Shown: one piece after another, positions 33,268 through 43,286 of the stretch
Layout of the letters: each line of letters begins with the position of its first letter
Numbering within the stretch: position 1 is the first letter of the stretch
From: Brevibacterium sp. RIT 803
Lineage (GTDB): Bacteria; Actinomycetota; Actinomycetes; Actinomycetales; Brevibacteriaceae
Length of the DNA: 64,000 bases
Direction of reading: 5' to 3'
Assembly: GCF_016892625.1 (NCBI RefSeq)
Contig: NZ_JAFEMW010000006.1
Coordinates: 186,001-250,000, forward strand
Notes under the pieces: model-generated
What the model was told of the DNA's origin: nothing
The model's database searches: none
What the model saw: only the letters and a program-made list of their open reading frames with translations
Program-made: the position numbers and the translations under genes

Positions 33268-34383
33268 TCAGCCCAGATCAGTGCCGAGCATGATGCGGGG
33301 CGAATCCTCGCCGATCTCCTGGTAGGCCGTGTGGAGAAGTGAGACGTCCGGGATCTCCACCGTCGCGGGTGCACCCACCTCACTCAGCAGCACCATGCGC
33401 AGCATCGAGCCGCGCGCCTTCTTGTCTCGCTTCATCGTGTCCAGGAGCTGCGGCCAGACATCGGCACGGTAGGCGATGGGCAGTCCCAGCTTGGTCAGCA
33501 GCTCACGATGGAGGTCGACGGTCTCCGGCGAGAGGCTCTTGACCATCGCCGCCACCTCCGCTGCGAAGACCATGCCCACGGACACCGCGGCGCCGTGGCG
33601 CCACTGATAGCGCTCTTTGTGCTCGATGGCGTGGGCGAGGGTGTGGCCGTAGTTGAGGATCTCGCGGCGTCCGGACTCCTTGAAGTCGTCTGCGACGACC
33701 TCGGCCTTGACGGCGATGGCACGTTCGATGAGCTCGCGCAGGACGGGACCATCCACCTCGGCGATCTCGGCCTTCGAGTGCCTGCTCACCAGATCGAGGA
33801 TCGCGGGATCAGCGATGAAGCCGGTCTTGACCACCTCGGCGAGGCCGGTGAAGAGCTCGTTCTCCGGCAGCGTCTGCAGGGTGTCGAGGTCCACGAGGAC
33901 GCCCGAGGGCGCGTGGAAGGAACCGACGAGATTCTTGCCTTCAGCGGTGTTGATTCCGGTCTTGCCGCCGATGGCAGCATCGACCATTCCGAGGACGGTG
34001 GTGGGAATGTGGATGACGGAGATTCCGCGCAGCCAGGTTGCTGCGACGAAGCCGCCGAGGTCGGACACGGCTCCTCCGCCGACAGTGATGATGGCATCAG
34101 TGCGGGTGAAGTCGCTCTGGCCGAGGACCTGCCAGCAGAACGCGGCGACCTGCACATGTTTGGCTTCCTCCGCGTCGGGGATCTCGGCCACAATCGCATC
34201 GAGACCGGTTGCGCGCAGGTCATCACGGACCGTCTCCCCTGTCGTCCGCAGAGCCCGCGGATGGATGACGAGCACCTTCTCGACGCGGGGACCGAGGAGC
34301 TCGGGAAGTTCGCCCAGGAGACCTTGGCCCACGAGAACCGGATAGTTCCCGCCGGCTTCGACATTGATGCGTGTGAGACTCAT
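33268..34383 (-). CDS. aroB: 3-Dehydroquinate synthase
   Basis: A 371-residue NAD-dependent enzyme of the shikimate pathway. GGGAVSDLGGFVAATWLRGI is the NAD-binding motif; IGGKTGINTAEGKN and NYGHTLAHAIEH carry the active-site Lys and zinc His. The open frame extends 77 codons upstream into the gap, but ATG at 34381-34383 (MSLTRINVEAGG) matches family length. An AAGGGGAAAG site lies about ten bases upstream. No dehydroquinase (aroD/aroQ) follows, unlike in mycobacteria. Confidence 0.97.
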   Translation of the reverse strand: MSLTRINVEAGGNYPVLVGQGLLGELPELLGPRVEKVLVIHPRALRTTGETVRDDLRATGLDAIVAEIPDAEEAKHVQVAAFCWQVLGQSDFTRTDAIITVGGGAVSDLGGFVAATWLRGISVIHIPTTVLGMVDAAIGGKTGINTAEGKNLVGSFHAPSGVLVDLDTLQTLPENELFTGLAEVVKTGFIADPAILDLVSRHSKAEIAEVDGPVLRELIERAIAVKAEVVADDFKESGRREILNYGHTLAHAIEHKERYQWRHGAAVSVGMVFAAEVAAMVKSLSPETVDLHRELLTKLGLPIAYRADVWPQLLDTMKRDKKARGSMLRMVLLSEVGAPATVEIPDVSLLHTAYQEIGEDSPRIMLGTDLG

Positions 34384-34462
34384 TGGTGCACTTTCCCCTT
34401 TGCTGCCTCCGGGCATGACATGACCGCGGTGGCTGAACTCTGAACCGGTTGCGACCTCAAGC

Positions 34463-35086
34463 CTAACTCTCCGGGTCGCGGCCCGAATACTTGGCATACT
34501 CCTCCGCACGCTGCAGACCAGTGAGGACGTCGACGACGCGGTTGACGATGGTCGAGGGATGCGAATTCGAGGCATGGACGCGGAACGTGGCGACCTGATC
34601 GTAGAGAGGTTCACGCTCGTTCACGAGCGCCAACCAGTTCTCCACCGGGGTTCCCGCACCGCGCAGCAGTGGCCTGTGCGGGGAGTTCAGCCGAGTCACG
34701 ACGGTGTCGACATCGATGTCGATGTGCACGACCTTGATCGCGGGATGGCCCAGCTGGGCGCGGGTGCCCGGGTTGAGGATCGCTCCCCCGCCCAGGGAGA
34801 CGATGCCTGGACGGTCGAGCAGGCGACGCAGGGCGCGCCGGACGACCTCGCGTTCGATCCTCCGAAAATGGTCCTCACCGCGCTCGACGAAGATCTCTGC
34901 GATGACGCCGTATTTCTCGACGATGTTCGCATCCGTGTCGATGAGCGGCAGATCGAGTCGATCAGCCAGGAGACGACCGATCGTGGATTTGCCGGCGGCA
35001 GGCGGTCCAGTCAGGACGATGCGCGACTGCGAGGCCGGGACCGGTTCCAGCGGTGGAACCGGTTTCGGGTGCGGGCGTTGAGTCAT
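34463..35086 (-). CDS. aroK: Shikimate kinase
   Basis: A 207-residue P-loop kinase. The Walker A loop is GPPAAGKST (about residue 30); [11 protein letters not shown] and [11 protein letters not shown] bind shikimate; RPLLRG is in the lid. A proline-rich 20-residue lead ([13 protein letters not shown]) precedes the core. Start ATG at 35084-35086 overlaps the aroC stop in an ATGA junction, which excludes the longer frame. Confidence 0.96.
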   Translation of the reverse strand: MTQRPHPKPVPPLEPVPASQSRIVLTGPPAAGKSTIGRLLADRLDLPLIDTDANIVEKYGVIAEIFVERGEDHFRRIEREVVRRALRRLLDRPGIVSLGGGAILNPGTRAQLGHPAIKVVHIDIDVDTVVTRLNSPHRPLLRGAGTPVENWLALVNEREPLYDQVATFRVHASNSHPSTIVNRVVDVLTGLQRAEEYAKYSGRDPES

Positions 35087-36288
35087 CGGCCGATGCGGAG
35101 GTTCTCCGGAATGGCGCCCACGTAGGCATCCAGGTTCCGCTTGGTCTCGGCCACGGAGTCTCCGCCGAACTTCTCCACCACTGCCTCGGCGAGAACGAGA
35201 GCCACCATCGCTTCGGCCACGACACCGGAGGCCGGAACCGCGCACACGTCGGAGCGCTGGTGGTTGGCCTTGGCAGGTTCACCGGTGACGACGTCGACGG
35301 TGGCCAGAGCGCGTGGGACCGTAGCGATGGGCTTCATGCCTGCCCGGACTCGCAGCGGTCCGCCTGTCGACATTCCGCCCTCGGTGCCGCCTGCGCGGTT
35401 GCTGACGCGTCGGATACCCTCCTCACCCACGGCGAGTTCATCGTGGGCTGCGGAGCCGGGGCGCCTGGTCGTGAGGAAGCCGTCGCCGACCTCGACGCCC
35501 TTGATCGCCTGAATGCCCATCAGGGCCCCGGCAAGTCGAGAGTCCAGCCGACGGTCCCAGTGGACGTGCGAGCCCAGACCGGGCGGCAGATCATAGGCAA
35601 GGACCTCGACGACTCCGCCGAGGGTGTCGCCGGCCTTCTTCGCAGCATCGATCTGCTCAACCATGCGAGCGGAGAGTTCCGGGTCGAAGCAGCGCACCGG
35701 ATCGGCGTCGAGTGCGTCGACGTCCGTTGCCGACGGCAATGCTGGTTCGGTCCCAGTCTCTGTGGATTCCGCAGCCGTGCCGATTGCCACGGTATGGGAG
35801 ACGAGCGTGATGCCGAGTTCGCCCAGGAAGTTCGCGGCGATGGTGCCCAACGCCACACGCATTGCCGTTTCTCGAGCCGAGGCACGTTCGAGGATCGGTC
35901 GAGCCTCATCGAATCCGTACTTCTGCATGCCGACGATATCGGCATGACCGGGTCGCGGTCGTGTCAGCGGAGCGTTCCGAGCCTGACCGGCCAGTTCGTC
36001 CTCGTCGATCGGATCGGGGCTCATCACGGTCTCCCATTTGGGCCATTCCGTGTTCCCGACCTCGACGGCCACGGGTGACCCCAGTGTCTGCCCGTGTCGC
36101 ACTCCGCCGAGGAGGCGAACCTCGTCGGCTTCGAACTTCATCCGCGCTCCGCGGCCGTAGCCCAATCTGCGTCGAGCTAAGCTCGCGCGGATGTCTTCCC
36201 TGGTGATAGGAACGTGGGCGGGAAGCCCCTCAATGATCCCAGTCAGCGCTTCGCCGTGGGATTCGCCTGCAGTCAGCCATCTCAACAT
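35083..36288 (-). CDS. aroC: Chorismate synthase
   Basis: A 401-residue FMN enzyme making chorismate from [40 protein letters not shown] and [18 protein letters not shown] are the three signatures. Product feeds trpE in this same window. Starts 11 bases after the prepilin peptidase gene. Confidence 0.98.
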   Translation of the reverse strand: MLRWLTAGESHGEALTGIIEGLPAHVPITREDIRASLARRRLGYGRGARMKFEADEVRLLGGVRHGQTLGSPVAVEVGNTEWPKWETVMSPDPIDEDELAGQARNAPLTRPRPGHADIVGMQKYGFDEARPILERASARETAMRVALGTIAANFLGELGITLVSHTVAIGTAAESTETGTEPALPSATDVDALDADPVRCFDPELSARMVEQIDAAKKAGDTLGGVVEVLAYDLPPGLGSHVHWDRRLDSRLAGALMGIQAIKGVEVGDGFLTTRRPGSAAHDELAVGEEGIRRVSNRAGGTEGGMSTGGPLRVRAGMKPIATVPRALATVDVVTGEPAKANHQRSDVCAVPASGVVAEAMVALVLAEAVVEKFGGDSVAETKRNLDAYVGAIPENLRIGR

Positions 36289-36298
36289 TCAACCGATT

Positions 36299-37081
36299 CT
36301 ACAAAAGGATTGGGCCAAGCACCGACCCGAACCACATTCCGGATAGCATTGCCGGTCCGAACGGTATCGTCGTCGCCTTCAGGCTGCGTTTCACAGCGGC
36401 TGCCAGGAGAGCTGCGATGCCGGCGATGAGCATCATGATGATGAAGACGAGTGCCGGTGCCCAAGGTGAGAACAGTGTGGGCACACCGAAGACGACGAAC
36501 GCGAGTTTGACGTCGCCGAGTCCCATCGTGCGCGCGTGCATCACCCGTCCGCTCAGGTAAAGGACGCCGAAGAACAGGGCCCCGGCGCCACCGGCGATGA
36601 GGCCGAGACCCCAGATTGCGGACTCCCCCAGCAGCTGCCCGAGAACGAAGGTGAGAAGTTCGATTCCGATGAGCGGATACACGATCCGATCCGGCAGCCG
36701 ATGGACGACGATGTCGACGACAGCCAGGTACGGGGTGGCCGCGGCGACTGCACCCAGGCTCAGGGCCAGCAGAAGCCTGTCGACGGACCCGATGTCCGCA
36801 CTGTGACCGGCGTCTGACAGTGAGCCGGCCTCGGACATCGAACCGAAGCCGGGTGCCGCGCCGGCGTCGGGGAAGAGCAGTGCGGCCGCAGCTGCCAGGA
36901 CGATGCCGAGGATCACTAAGTGCAGAGGGCGGTACAGACGAGTCTTCGCGAGCACGGCTGCGTGGTCGTCATCGGCTGGCCACCACGAGTCGCTGCGGGC
37001 CAGGAGAATGCCGAGACCAGCACTGACGACGGCGCTGACTCCGATCGGCCACCCGTGGAGAACTCCGATGTCCACCCTCAC
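36299..37081 (-). CDS. A24-family prepilin peptidase-like membrane protease
   Basis: About 260 residues with seven to eight hydrophobic segments. The two aspartates of A24 proteases are present: DIVVHRLPDRIVYP and MGLGDVKLAFVVFG. There is no N-terminal cysteine-rich methyltransferase domain, so it would cleave but not methylate prepilins. A low-complexity Gly/Ser loop (about 75-100) is unusual. No pilin or secretion ATPase gene is in the window; the position between aroE and aroC is shared with mycobacteria. Starts at GTG 37081 or GTG 37075 are both possible. Confidence 0.85.
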   Translation of the reverse strand: MRVDIGVLHGWPIGVSAVVSAGLGILLARSDSWWPADDDHAAVLAKTRLYRPLHLVILGIVLAAAAALLFPDAGAAPGFGSMSEAGSLSDAGHSADIGSVDRLLLALSLGAVAAATPYLAVVDIVVHRLPDRIVYPLIGIELLTFVLGQLLGESAIWGLGLIAGGAGALFFGVLYLSGRVMHARTMGLGDVKLAFVVFGVPTLFSPWAPALVFIIMMLIAGIAALLAAAVKRSLKATTIPFGPAMLSGMWFGSVLGPILL

Positions 37082-37102
37082 CCGCCCTTTCCGTCCTTCT
37101 GG

Positions 37103-38071
37103 TCAGTCGCCTGCCGGCCCAGGTTGGTCTTCGAGTGCGCGGTACATGGCTGCTGTGATCACGGCGCGCCGCTCAGCGTTCTGCGTGGGGTCCCGAGTGA
37201 GGCCGGGCTCGGCGTCCGATGCTTCGGCCGCGGCGATGAACATCTCCGACTGAGCAACGGCCTGCTCGACGAGCATCACCGTGCCCTCTACCGGGATGAG
37301 GCCGTGGGATTCGGCTGCTCGAAGGAAGCCGGACTCCGCGGCGTAGGCGACGTCGAGGGCCACTCCGCCGCGGAAACCGGGAGACCACTGCAGTTCGGGG
37401 AGAGCCTCGGCGGGGAGAGTCGAGATGACCACGGCGGAGGGCTCGATCTGCCTCAGTGGCGCAGTGGACGCCGACACTCCGAGCTGTTTGCTGAGATCGA
37501 GGACCCGAGCGGCCCGATCAGGGTTTCTGACGAGGAATTCGACCGTGCTGATGCCCAGTTCGCTGCAGGCCAGCAGCGCCGAAGCCGCGGTCGCCCCTGC
37601 ACCCAGGATGGTCGCCCTGTCAGCACCATCACCGTCGGCGGTGTTCACACCTGCAGTCGCGCCGAGACCGACGGCCGTGGCTGATATCGCGGCGGTGACA
37701 GCTGCTTCCCGACTGGTGTTGAGCCCGGGAGTCAGCGCGCGCACGATGCCCTGCACGTCGGTGTTGGCAACCGACGTCGCCACACCTCGGCGAACCAGTG
37801 TGTTCGCCACTCCGGTCAGCCTGGCTGTGTCATCGAGGCCCCACCCAGAGGTAAGCGCGAGTTCGACGAGCCGTTCCTTCAAAGGCATCGTCAGCGAGAA
37901 TCCGATCTGGCGTCGGTGAGCTGCCAGGAAGGATTCGAGATCCTCCGCGCCGAGGTCGAAGCTGGCGTATTCGCCGCCTTCGAGGCCCAGGGCCTGAAAT
38001 GCAGCACGATGAAGCAGCGGCGATTTGGAATGGGCGATCGGGCGACCGAGCACCGCAGCCGAGATCCTCAT
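37103..38071 (-). CDS. aroE: Shikimate dehydrogenase
   Basis: A 322-residue NADP-dependent enzyme. SKSPLLHRAAFQALGL, LTMPLKERLVELA (catalytic Lys) and NTDVQGIVRAL (catalytic Asp) are intact; ATILGAGATAASALLAC is the nucleotide loop. The insert of about 20 residues between these (TAAISATAVGLGATAGVNTA) makes it longer than usual (about 280). Start ATG at 38069-38071 overlaps mltG in an ATGA junction. Confidence 0.94.
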   Translation of the reverse strand: MRISAAVLGRPIAHSKSPLLHRAAFQALGLEGGEYASFDLGAEDLESFLAAHRRQIGFSLTMPLKERLVELALTSGWGLDDTARLTGVANTLVRRGVATSVANTDVQGIVRALTPGLNTSREAAVTAAISATAVGLGATAGVNTADGDGADRATILGAGATAASALLACSELGISTVEFLVRNPDRAARVLDLSKQLGVSASTAPLRQIEPSAVVISTLPAEALPELQWSPGFRGGVALDVAYAAESGFLRAAESHGLIPVEGTVMLVEQAVAQSEMFIAAAEASDAEPGLTRDPTQNAERRAVITAAMYRALEDQPGPAGD

Positions 38072-39210
38072 TTGTCGCCGTTGGCCTCTCCGTGCTCCCT
38101 GAGCCATTTCCGATAGATTTCGACATTCTTCCGATGTTCGTCATAGGTGTCGGCGAACTTGGTCTCCCCGGTGTCCGGGTTCGTGGCCACGAAGAACTGC
38201 CAATCACCTTCGGTGGGATTGAGCGCGGCATCGACTGCTCCGGCGCTGGGCGAATTGATCGGTCCCGGTGGCAGCCCCTTCTTCTTGTACGTGTTGTACG
38301 GACTGTCGGACTCGCGCTCCTCCTTCGTCGTCGTCAGGTCACTGCGGGCACCGTGGATATAGGCCACCGTCGCATCGGACTGGAGCAGTTCGCCGGTCCT
38401 CGAATCCTCTGAGATGCGGTTGAGGAAGACCTGCGCCACCTTCTTCCGGACCTCTTCGTCACCGGGTGATTCGATTTCGACGAGGCTCGCCAGGGTCATG
38501 ATCCGATTCGCGTCGTCGAGATCGATGTCAGCGTTCTCGATCTCAAGCTTCGTCTTCTTGACCATCTCGGACACGATGTCCTCGGCCGTTCTATCCTGGT
38601 TCAGCTCGTAGGTTGCCGGATACAGGTACCCTTCCAGGCTGGGGGCGTCGACGTCGAGGCCGTAATCCTTCGGAGTCTTGTCATCAATGGCTTTGTCGAC
38701 TGCTTCGGCCTTCATTCCCGACTCGACCATCGTCGACTTGATCTGGTCGATCTTGCGGCCCTCGGCGATCGTGATCTTGGGAGGTTTGATCGGATTGACG
38801 ATCGCTTCCACAGCTGATTTGGAACTCATCTTCTCGCGCAGAATGATCGGCCCGGCCTGGATTGTGATATCGCGTCGCTCGACCTCATCGAGGAACGGCT
38901 CGGAGTTCATGATCACCCCGGCTTCGACGAGTTGATTGGCCACGGACCGAGCAGAGGCTCCGGGCGGGATCTCGATCGTGACCTCGCTGGTGCCCGCGCC
39001 CTCGTAGTCGCCTTTGGGACCGAACAGGTCATTGAAGACTCCACCTGCGGCTCTGACACCGAAGAATCCTCCGATGCCGAAGACGAGCACGCAGACGACG
39101 ACGATGGCCGTCGTCCGACGCCTGCGCAGCATTCGGCGGCGCTTCTTTGCTCTGAGGTCGGACCTGGTCAGCCCTTCGTCTTCCGAGAACTCACCTGGGA
39201 ACGGGCTCAT
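38068..39210 (-). CDS. mltG: Endolytic transglycosylase MltG
   Basis: A 380-residue YceG/MltG protein that cuts nascent glycan strands, setting peptidoglycan chain length. A basic cytoplasmic part (KKRRRMLRRRR) precedes one transmembrane helix (about 34-55), then the extracellular domain with EGRKIDQIKSTMVESGM, LEGYLYPATYEL and LASLVEIESPGDEEVRKKVA, which holds the catalytic Glu. ATGA overlaps with ruvX and aroE. Confidence 0.95.
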   Translation of the reverse strand: MSPFPGEFSEDEGLTRSDLRAKKRRRMLRRRRTTAIVVVCVLVFGIGGFFGVRAAGGVFNDLFGPKGDYEGAGTSEVTIEIPPGASARSVANQLVEAGVIMNSEPFLDEVERRDITIQAGPIILREKMSSKSAVEAIVNPIKPPKITIAEGRKIDQIKSTMVESGMKAEAVDKAIDDKTPKDYGLDVDAPSLEGYLYPATYELNQDRTAEDIVSEMVKKTKLEIENADIDLDDANRIMTLASLVEIESPGDEEVRKKVAQVFLNRISEDSRTGELLQSDATVAYIHGARSDLTTTKEERESDSPYNTYKKKGLPPGPINSPSAGAVDAALNPTEGDWQFFVATNPDTGETKFADTYDEHRKNVEIYRKWLREHGEANGDK

Positions 39211-39683
39211 AGCTCACTCTCCTCGTCGGGCATTGCTCGACCGGCTGGCTCACCGGTGTTGTGTTCGAATTCGAGGGCATTCTGCAAAATGATCACGGCG
39301 GCCTGGGCGTCGACGATCTCACGACGTTGACGTGAGTTCTTCCCTGCGGCGGCGAGAGCATGGTGAGCCTCGACCGTGGTGAAGCGCTCATCGACGAGGC
39401 GGATGGGCGTCGACGTGGCGAGGCTGATTCGCCTGGCGAACTCAAGTGCGGTCGCCGCAGCCGCCCGCGCCGCTCCGTCGAGGGATTTCGGGTCGCCGAT
39501 GAGCAGTTCGATCGGTTCGTATTCGTCGATGATCTCCCGCAGCGCTCTCAGCGCAGCAGGCTCGTCGGTCCTCCGCACCACTGTCAGCGGCGTCGCGAGG
39601 ATGCCGTCGGGGTCACTGCTGGCGACCCCGACCCGCACCGAACCGATGTCGAGGCCGATACGTCGGCCCCGGCGGAAACTCAC
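39207..39683 (-). CDS. ruvX: Putative pre-16S rRNA nuclease / Holliday junction resolvase YqgF
   Basis: A 158-residue RNase H-fold protein. Catalytic acids are seen in RIGLDIGSVRVGVASSDPDG, LVDERFTTVEAHHAL and VDAQAAVIILQNAL. In E. coli the homologue matures the 16S 5' end; a resolvase role is debated. GTG start overlaps alaS in a GTGA junction, and it overlaps mltG downstream, the usual alaS-ruvX-mltG order. Confidence 0.95.
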   Translation of the reverse strand: MSFRRGRRIGLDIGSVRVGVASSDPDGILATPLTVVRRTDEPAALRALREIIDEYEPIELLIGDPKSLDGAARAAAATALEFARRISLATSTPIRLVDERFTTVEAHHALAAAGKNSRQRREIVDAQAAVIILQNALEFEHNTGEPAGRAMPDEESEL

Positions 39684-42334
39684 TGGAGAGCTGCCTTGAC
39701 CGCTGTGATGGCAGAGGGGATCGCGGAGACATCGCTGCCGCCGCCCTGAGCGAGGTCGGGTTTGCCTCCTCCTCCGCCGCCGAGTTCACCGCAGGCCAGT
39801 GACACGAGCTTGCCGGCCTGCTGCCCCTCATCGCGTGAGGCAGCGGTCGTGGCAACCACGACTACGGGTTTTCCGTTGCTCGTTCCGATGCCGAGGACCA
39901 CGGCGGAACGATCCGCGACTCGACCGCGCAGGTCGGTGACGACTGTGCGGATGTCTCCTGCATTCGAGACCTCGCCGAGTTCGGCGACGACGAACAGCGT
40001 CGATCCCACGGTTTCGGCGTTGTCGAGGAACTTTCCGGCTGAGGCCAGGAGCTGCTGGGAGTTCAGGCGAGCGATCTCCTTCTCCGCATCCTTGAGCTTG
40101 GTCATCAGATCTCCGACGCGCTCGCGCACATCGGTTCCCGGCACCTTGAGCATGTCGGACAGGGAGGAGACGATGCTGCGTTCGGCGGCCAGCGAGCGGA
40201 AGGCGTCCATGCCGACGGCGGCTTCGATGCGACGTACGCCTGAGCCCACGGAGGCTTCGGAGAGCACGGAGATCGGCCCGACCTCGGACGAGGCACCGAC
40301 GTGGGTGCCTCCGCAGAGTTCGCGGGAGAAGGGTCCGCCGATGTCGACGACGCGCACGATGTTCGGGTACTTCTCGCCGAAGAGCGCCATCGCACCGGAC
40401 TTCCTGGCGTCCTCGAACGGCAGGAACTCGGTCCCGACCTCATAGTTCGAACGAACGGCGAGGTTGGCGACATCTTCGATCTCCGCCCGCATCTGCGCAC
40501 TCGGGGCTTCGGGGAATGAGTAGTCGAAGCGCATGTAGCCTGGCTGATTCATCGAGCCGGCCTGGACAGCGTGAGTGCCGAGGATCTCGCGCAGCGCGGC
40601 GTGGACCAGATGAGTGGCGGTATGCGCTTGTGAACCCTGGAACCGGTGGTCGCGGTCGACGACGGCAAGGACCTCGGCCCCGACATGGATCTCACCGTCG
40701 ATGACTTCGACCCTGTGCGCGGGGAGCCCCTTGATGGGATTCTGCACGTCGAGGACGCGGGCGGTGAAGCCATGGCCCTTGATGAGGCCGATATCGGCGC
40801 GTTGTCCGCCCGCCTCGGCGTAGAACGGAGTCAGGTCGAGGATGAGGTCAGCCGACTGTCCCGGCGTCAGAACTTCCTGGGCGAGCCCGTCGACGACGAT
40901 TCCACGCACCCGGGAGTCGGCCTCGAGGCGGTCGTACCCGACGAACTCGGAGGCACCGTCTTCGAGCAGTGCAGAGTAGGCGGAGAGGTCGGCATGTCCG
41001 CCGCCCTTCTTCGCCTTCGCGTCGGCCTTGGCTCGGGTCCGCTGCTGACTCATGAGGGCGCGGAAGCCCTCTTCGTCGACGTGGAAGCCCTGCTCGGAAG
41101 CCATTTCCAGCGTCAGGTCGATGGGGAATCCGTGGGTGTCGTGCAGAGCGAATGCGACGTCGCCGCTGATGGTCTTGTCCGACTCGGGCAGGGAGGCCGC
41201 AGCGTTCTGGAACAGCAGCGTGCCCGACTCCAGGGTCCGCAGGAAGGCCTTCTCCTCGGCGTAGGCGATGCGGGAGATGCGATCGAAATCTGTCTCCAGC
41301 TCAGGGTAGGAGAGCTTCATCGATTCCATGGACACCGGCAGCAGCTCCGGCAGGACCTCGCTGGTCACGCCGAGGAGGCGCATCGCACGTACGGCACGCC
41401 GGAGGAGGCGACGGAGGATGTAGCCGCGGCCTTCGTTGCCGGGGCGGACACCGTCGCCGATGATGATCAGGGAGGAGCGAACGTGGTCGGCCACGACGCG
41501 CATCTGCACGTCGGCCTCGTGATCGGCACCATAGCTGTGGCCGGAGAGACGGCTGGCGGCCTCGATGACGGGGAAGACTTCGTCGATTTCGTACATGTTC
41601 TCGACGCCTTGGAGCAGGAAGGCGACACGCTCGAGGCCCATGCCGGTGTCGATGTTCTTCGCGGGAAGGTCGCCGGCGATGTCGAAATCGACCTTCGACC
41701 GGACCTCGCTGAGTTCGAATTCCATGAACACGAGGTTCCAGATCTCGATGTACCGATCTTCATCGGCCACAGGACCGCCTTCGACACCGTAGTCCGGACC
41801 ACGGTCGAAGTAGATCTCGGAGCAGTAGCCGCCGGGGCCGGGCTGACCGGTGTGCCAGAAGTTGTCCTCGTTGTCGCGCGGCTGGATGCGCTCTCGTGGA
41901 ATCGAGGTCTCTTCGAGCCACAGGTCGATGGTCTCGATATCGTCCTCATGGACTGTTGCCCACAAGCGGTTCTCGTCGAAGCCGAGACCGCCGTCGTCCA
42001 CGGGGTTCGTCAGCAGTCCCCAGGCGAAGCGGATGGCTTCGCGCTTGAAGTAGTCGCCGAAGGAGAAGTTGCCATTCATCTGGAAGAAGGTGCCGTGGCG
42101 GGTGGTCTTTCCGACCTCTTCGATGTCGCCGGTGCGCACGCATTTCTGCACGCTGGTGGCGCGATTGAATGGGGCAGGCTCCCGACCGGAGAGATACGGG
42201 ATGAACTGAACCATACCCGCGATGTTGAACAGGATCGATGGATCCGAGCTGATCACCGACGCTGAGGGGACGACTGTGTGTCCATTCGCTTCGAAGTAGT
42301 CCAACCAGCGCTGTTTGATCTCTGCCGTCTTCAT
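39680..42334 (-). CDS. alaS: Alanyl-tRNA synthetase
   Basis: A full 884-residue AlaRS. The class II core (SVISSDPSILFNIAGMVQFI, RHGTFFQMNGNFSFGDYFK) is followed by the editing domain (HTATHLVHAALREILGTHAV and CGGTHVGASSEVG, giving the HxxxH and C/H zinc site) and the C-Ala domain ending in a glycine-rich GELGGGGGGKPDLAQGGG. No T-box is present in the 175-base leader. Confidence 0.98.
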   Translation of the reverse strand: MKTAEIKQRWLDYFEANGHTVVPSASVISSDPSILFNIAGMVQFIPYLSGREPAPFNRATSVQKCVRTGDIEEVGKTTRHGTFFQMNGNFSFGDYFKREAIRFAWGLLTNPVDDGGLGFDENRLWATVHEDDIETIDLWLEETSIPRERIQPRDNEDNFWHTGQPGPGGYCSEIYFDRGPDYGVEGGPVADEDRYIEIWNLVFMEFELSEVRSKVDFDIAGDLPAKNIDTGMGLERVAFLLQGVENMYEIDEVFPVIEAASRLSGHSYGADHEADVQMRVVADHVRSSLIIIGDGVRPGNEGRGYILRRLLRRAVRAMRLLGVTSEVLPELLPVSMESMKLSYPELETDFDRISRIAYAEEKAFLRTLESGTLLFQNAAASLPESDKTISGDVAFALHDTHGFPIDLTLEMASEQGFHVDEEGFRALMSQQRTRAKADAKAKKGGGHADLSAYSALLEDGASEFVGYDRLEADSRVRGIVVDGLAQEVLTPGQSADLILDLTPFYAEAGGQRADIGLIKGHGFTARVLDVQNPIKGLPAHRVEVIDGEIHVGAEVLAVVDRDHRFQGSQAHTATHLVHAALREILGTHAVQAGSMNQPGYMRFDYSFPEAPSAQMRAEIEDVANLAVRSNYEVGTEFLPFEDARKSGAMALFGEKYPNIVRVVDIGGPFSRELCGGTHVGASSEVGPISVLSEASVGSGVRRIEAAVGMDAFRSLAAERSIVSSLSDMLKVPGTDVRERVGDLMTKLKDAEKEIARLNSQQLLASAGKFLDNAETVGSTLFVVAELGEVSNAGDIRTVVTDLRGRVADRSAVVLGIGTSNGKPVVVVATTAASRDEGQQAGKLVSLACGELGGGGGGKPDLAQGGGSDVSAIPSAITAVKAALQ

Positions 42335-42450
42335 CCAAGGCCTTTCACATGTTGCGTGTGCACTCTTGCACTCATCAGTGATTAGTTTAGTGGCTCATCC
42401 GCATTATGCGAGGTGCCGACGCTGCGCGCCGTCGACTTGCGTATGAATGC

Positions 42451-42483
42451 ACAACTGCCCGGAACTCGACGTTCCGGGCAGTT
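42451..42483 (-). terminator. Strong hairpin after rpsD
   Basis: A perfect 14-bp stem, CAACTGCCCGGAAC / GTTCCGGGCAGTTG, with a five-base loop, 26 bases past the rpsD stop. No T-run follows. It separates rpsD from alaS, which probably has its own promoter in 42335-42450. Confidence 0.75.
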
Positions 42484-42509
42484 GATGCCGTGCGATCCCT
42501 CTGGGGTGA

Positions 42510-43136
42510 TCAGCGCGAGTAGTGCTCGACGACCAGCTGAACATCAACGGTCACAGGAACCTCTTCGCGCTTAGGGCGACGAAGCAGGGTGGTCTGCAGA
42601 CCTTCGAGGTTGACATTGAGGTAGCCGGGAACTGCAGGGAGAACATCCTTGTGTCCACCGGCTGCTGCGACCTGGAACGGATCCATCGATGCGCTGCGCT
42701 CGTGAACCTGGATGGTCTGTCCTTCCTTCACGCGGAACGAAGGACGATCGACGCGCTGGCCGTCAACGGTGATGTGACGGTGCACGACGAACTGACGCGC
42801 CTGGGCGATGGTCCGGGCGAAGCCCGAACGCAGCACCAGTGCGTCGAGACGCATTTCGAGGAGCTCGACCATGGTCTCACCGGTCAGACCGGAGAGGCGG
42901 CTGGATTCCTTGTAGATCTTGAGCATCTGAGCTTCGCGGATGCCGTACTGGGCGCGAAGACGCTGCTTCTCCTTGAGACGGACCGAGTAGTCGCTGTCAT
43001 TGCGACGACGTGCACGGCCGTGCTCGCCTGGAGGATACGGGCGACGCTCGAAGTACTTCTCCGCTTTCGGAGTCAGCGGCATGCCGAGGGCGCGCGAGAC
43101 GCGCGTCATCCGGCGGTTACGTGCTGGTGCTGGCAC
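42510..43136 (-). CDS. rpsD: 30S ribosomal protein S4, cysteine-free form
   Basis: A 208-residue S4 that nucleates 30S assembly. RRMTRVSRALGMPLTPKAEK and FERRPYPPGEHGRARRR match the zinc-free actinobacterial type; no N-terminal cysteines. The S4 RNA-binding domain (MRLDALVLRSGFARTIAQAR, HRHITVDGQRVDRPSF) is complete. ATG at 43151 is upstream in frame, but GTG at 43134-43136 has AAAGG at a seven-base gap and yields family length, so it is preferred. Monocistronic here, away from the alpha operon. Confidence 0.94.
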   Translation of the reverse strand: MPAPARNRRMTRVSRALGMPLTPKAEKYFERRPYPPGEHGRARRRNDSDYSVRLKEKQRLRAQYGIREAQMLKIYKESSRLSGLTGETMVELLEMRLDALVLRSGFARTIAQARQFVVHRHITVDGQRVDRPSFRVKEGQTIQVHERSASMDPFQVAAAGGHKDVLPAVPGYLNVNLEGLQTTLLRRPKREEVPVTVDVQLVVEHYSR

Positions 43137-43286
43137 TGTATTACCTTTCATCAATATGGTGTGTCTCGACCGGCCATGGGTTCTCGCCCAAGTCGACACG
43201 GTTGTTTCCCTGGATGGGAAAGAGGGATTGAGCGTCGAGATCCGCTCGCACCGACCGCCTTTAGGGTGCAGGCACAACAGCAACCA

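Noticed and set aside
40646..42265. 539-codon open frame on plus opposite alaS
   Set aside because: Shadow frame in GC-rich DNA; alaS is certain and the plus translation has no recognisable motif. Similar shadows occur opposite trpB (3656-4648), trpE (6167-7468), the CoA-transferase (10493-11899) and others.
42335..42450. T-box or other tRNA-sensing leader before alaS
   Set aside because: No specifier stem or TGGTGG-type antiterminator sequence; the gap is too short for a T-box.
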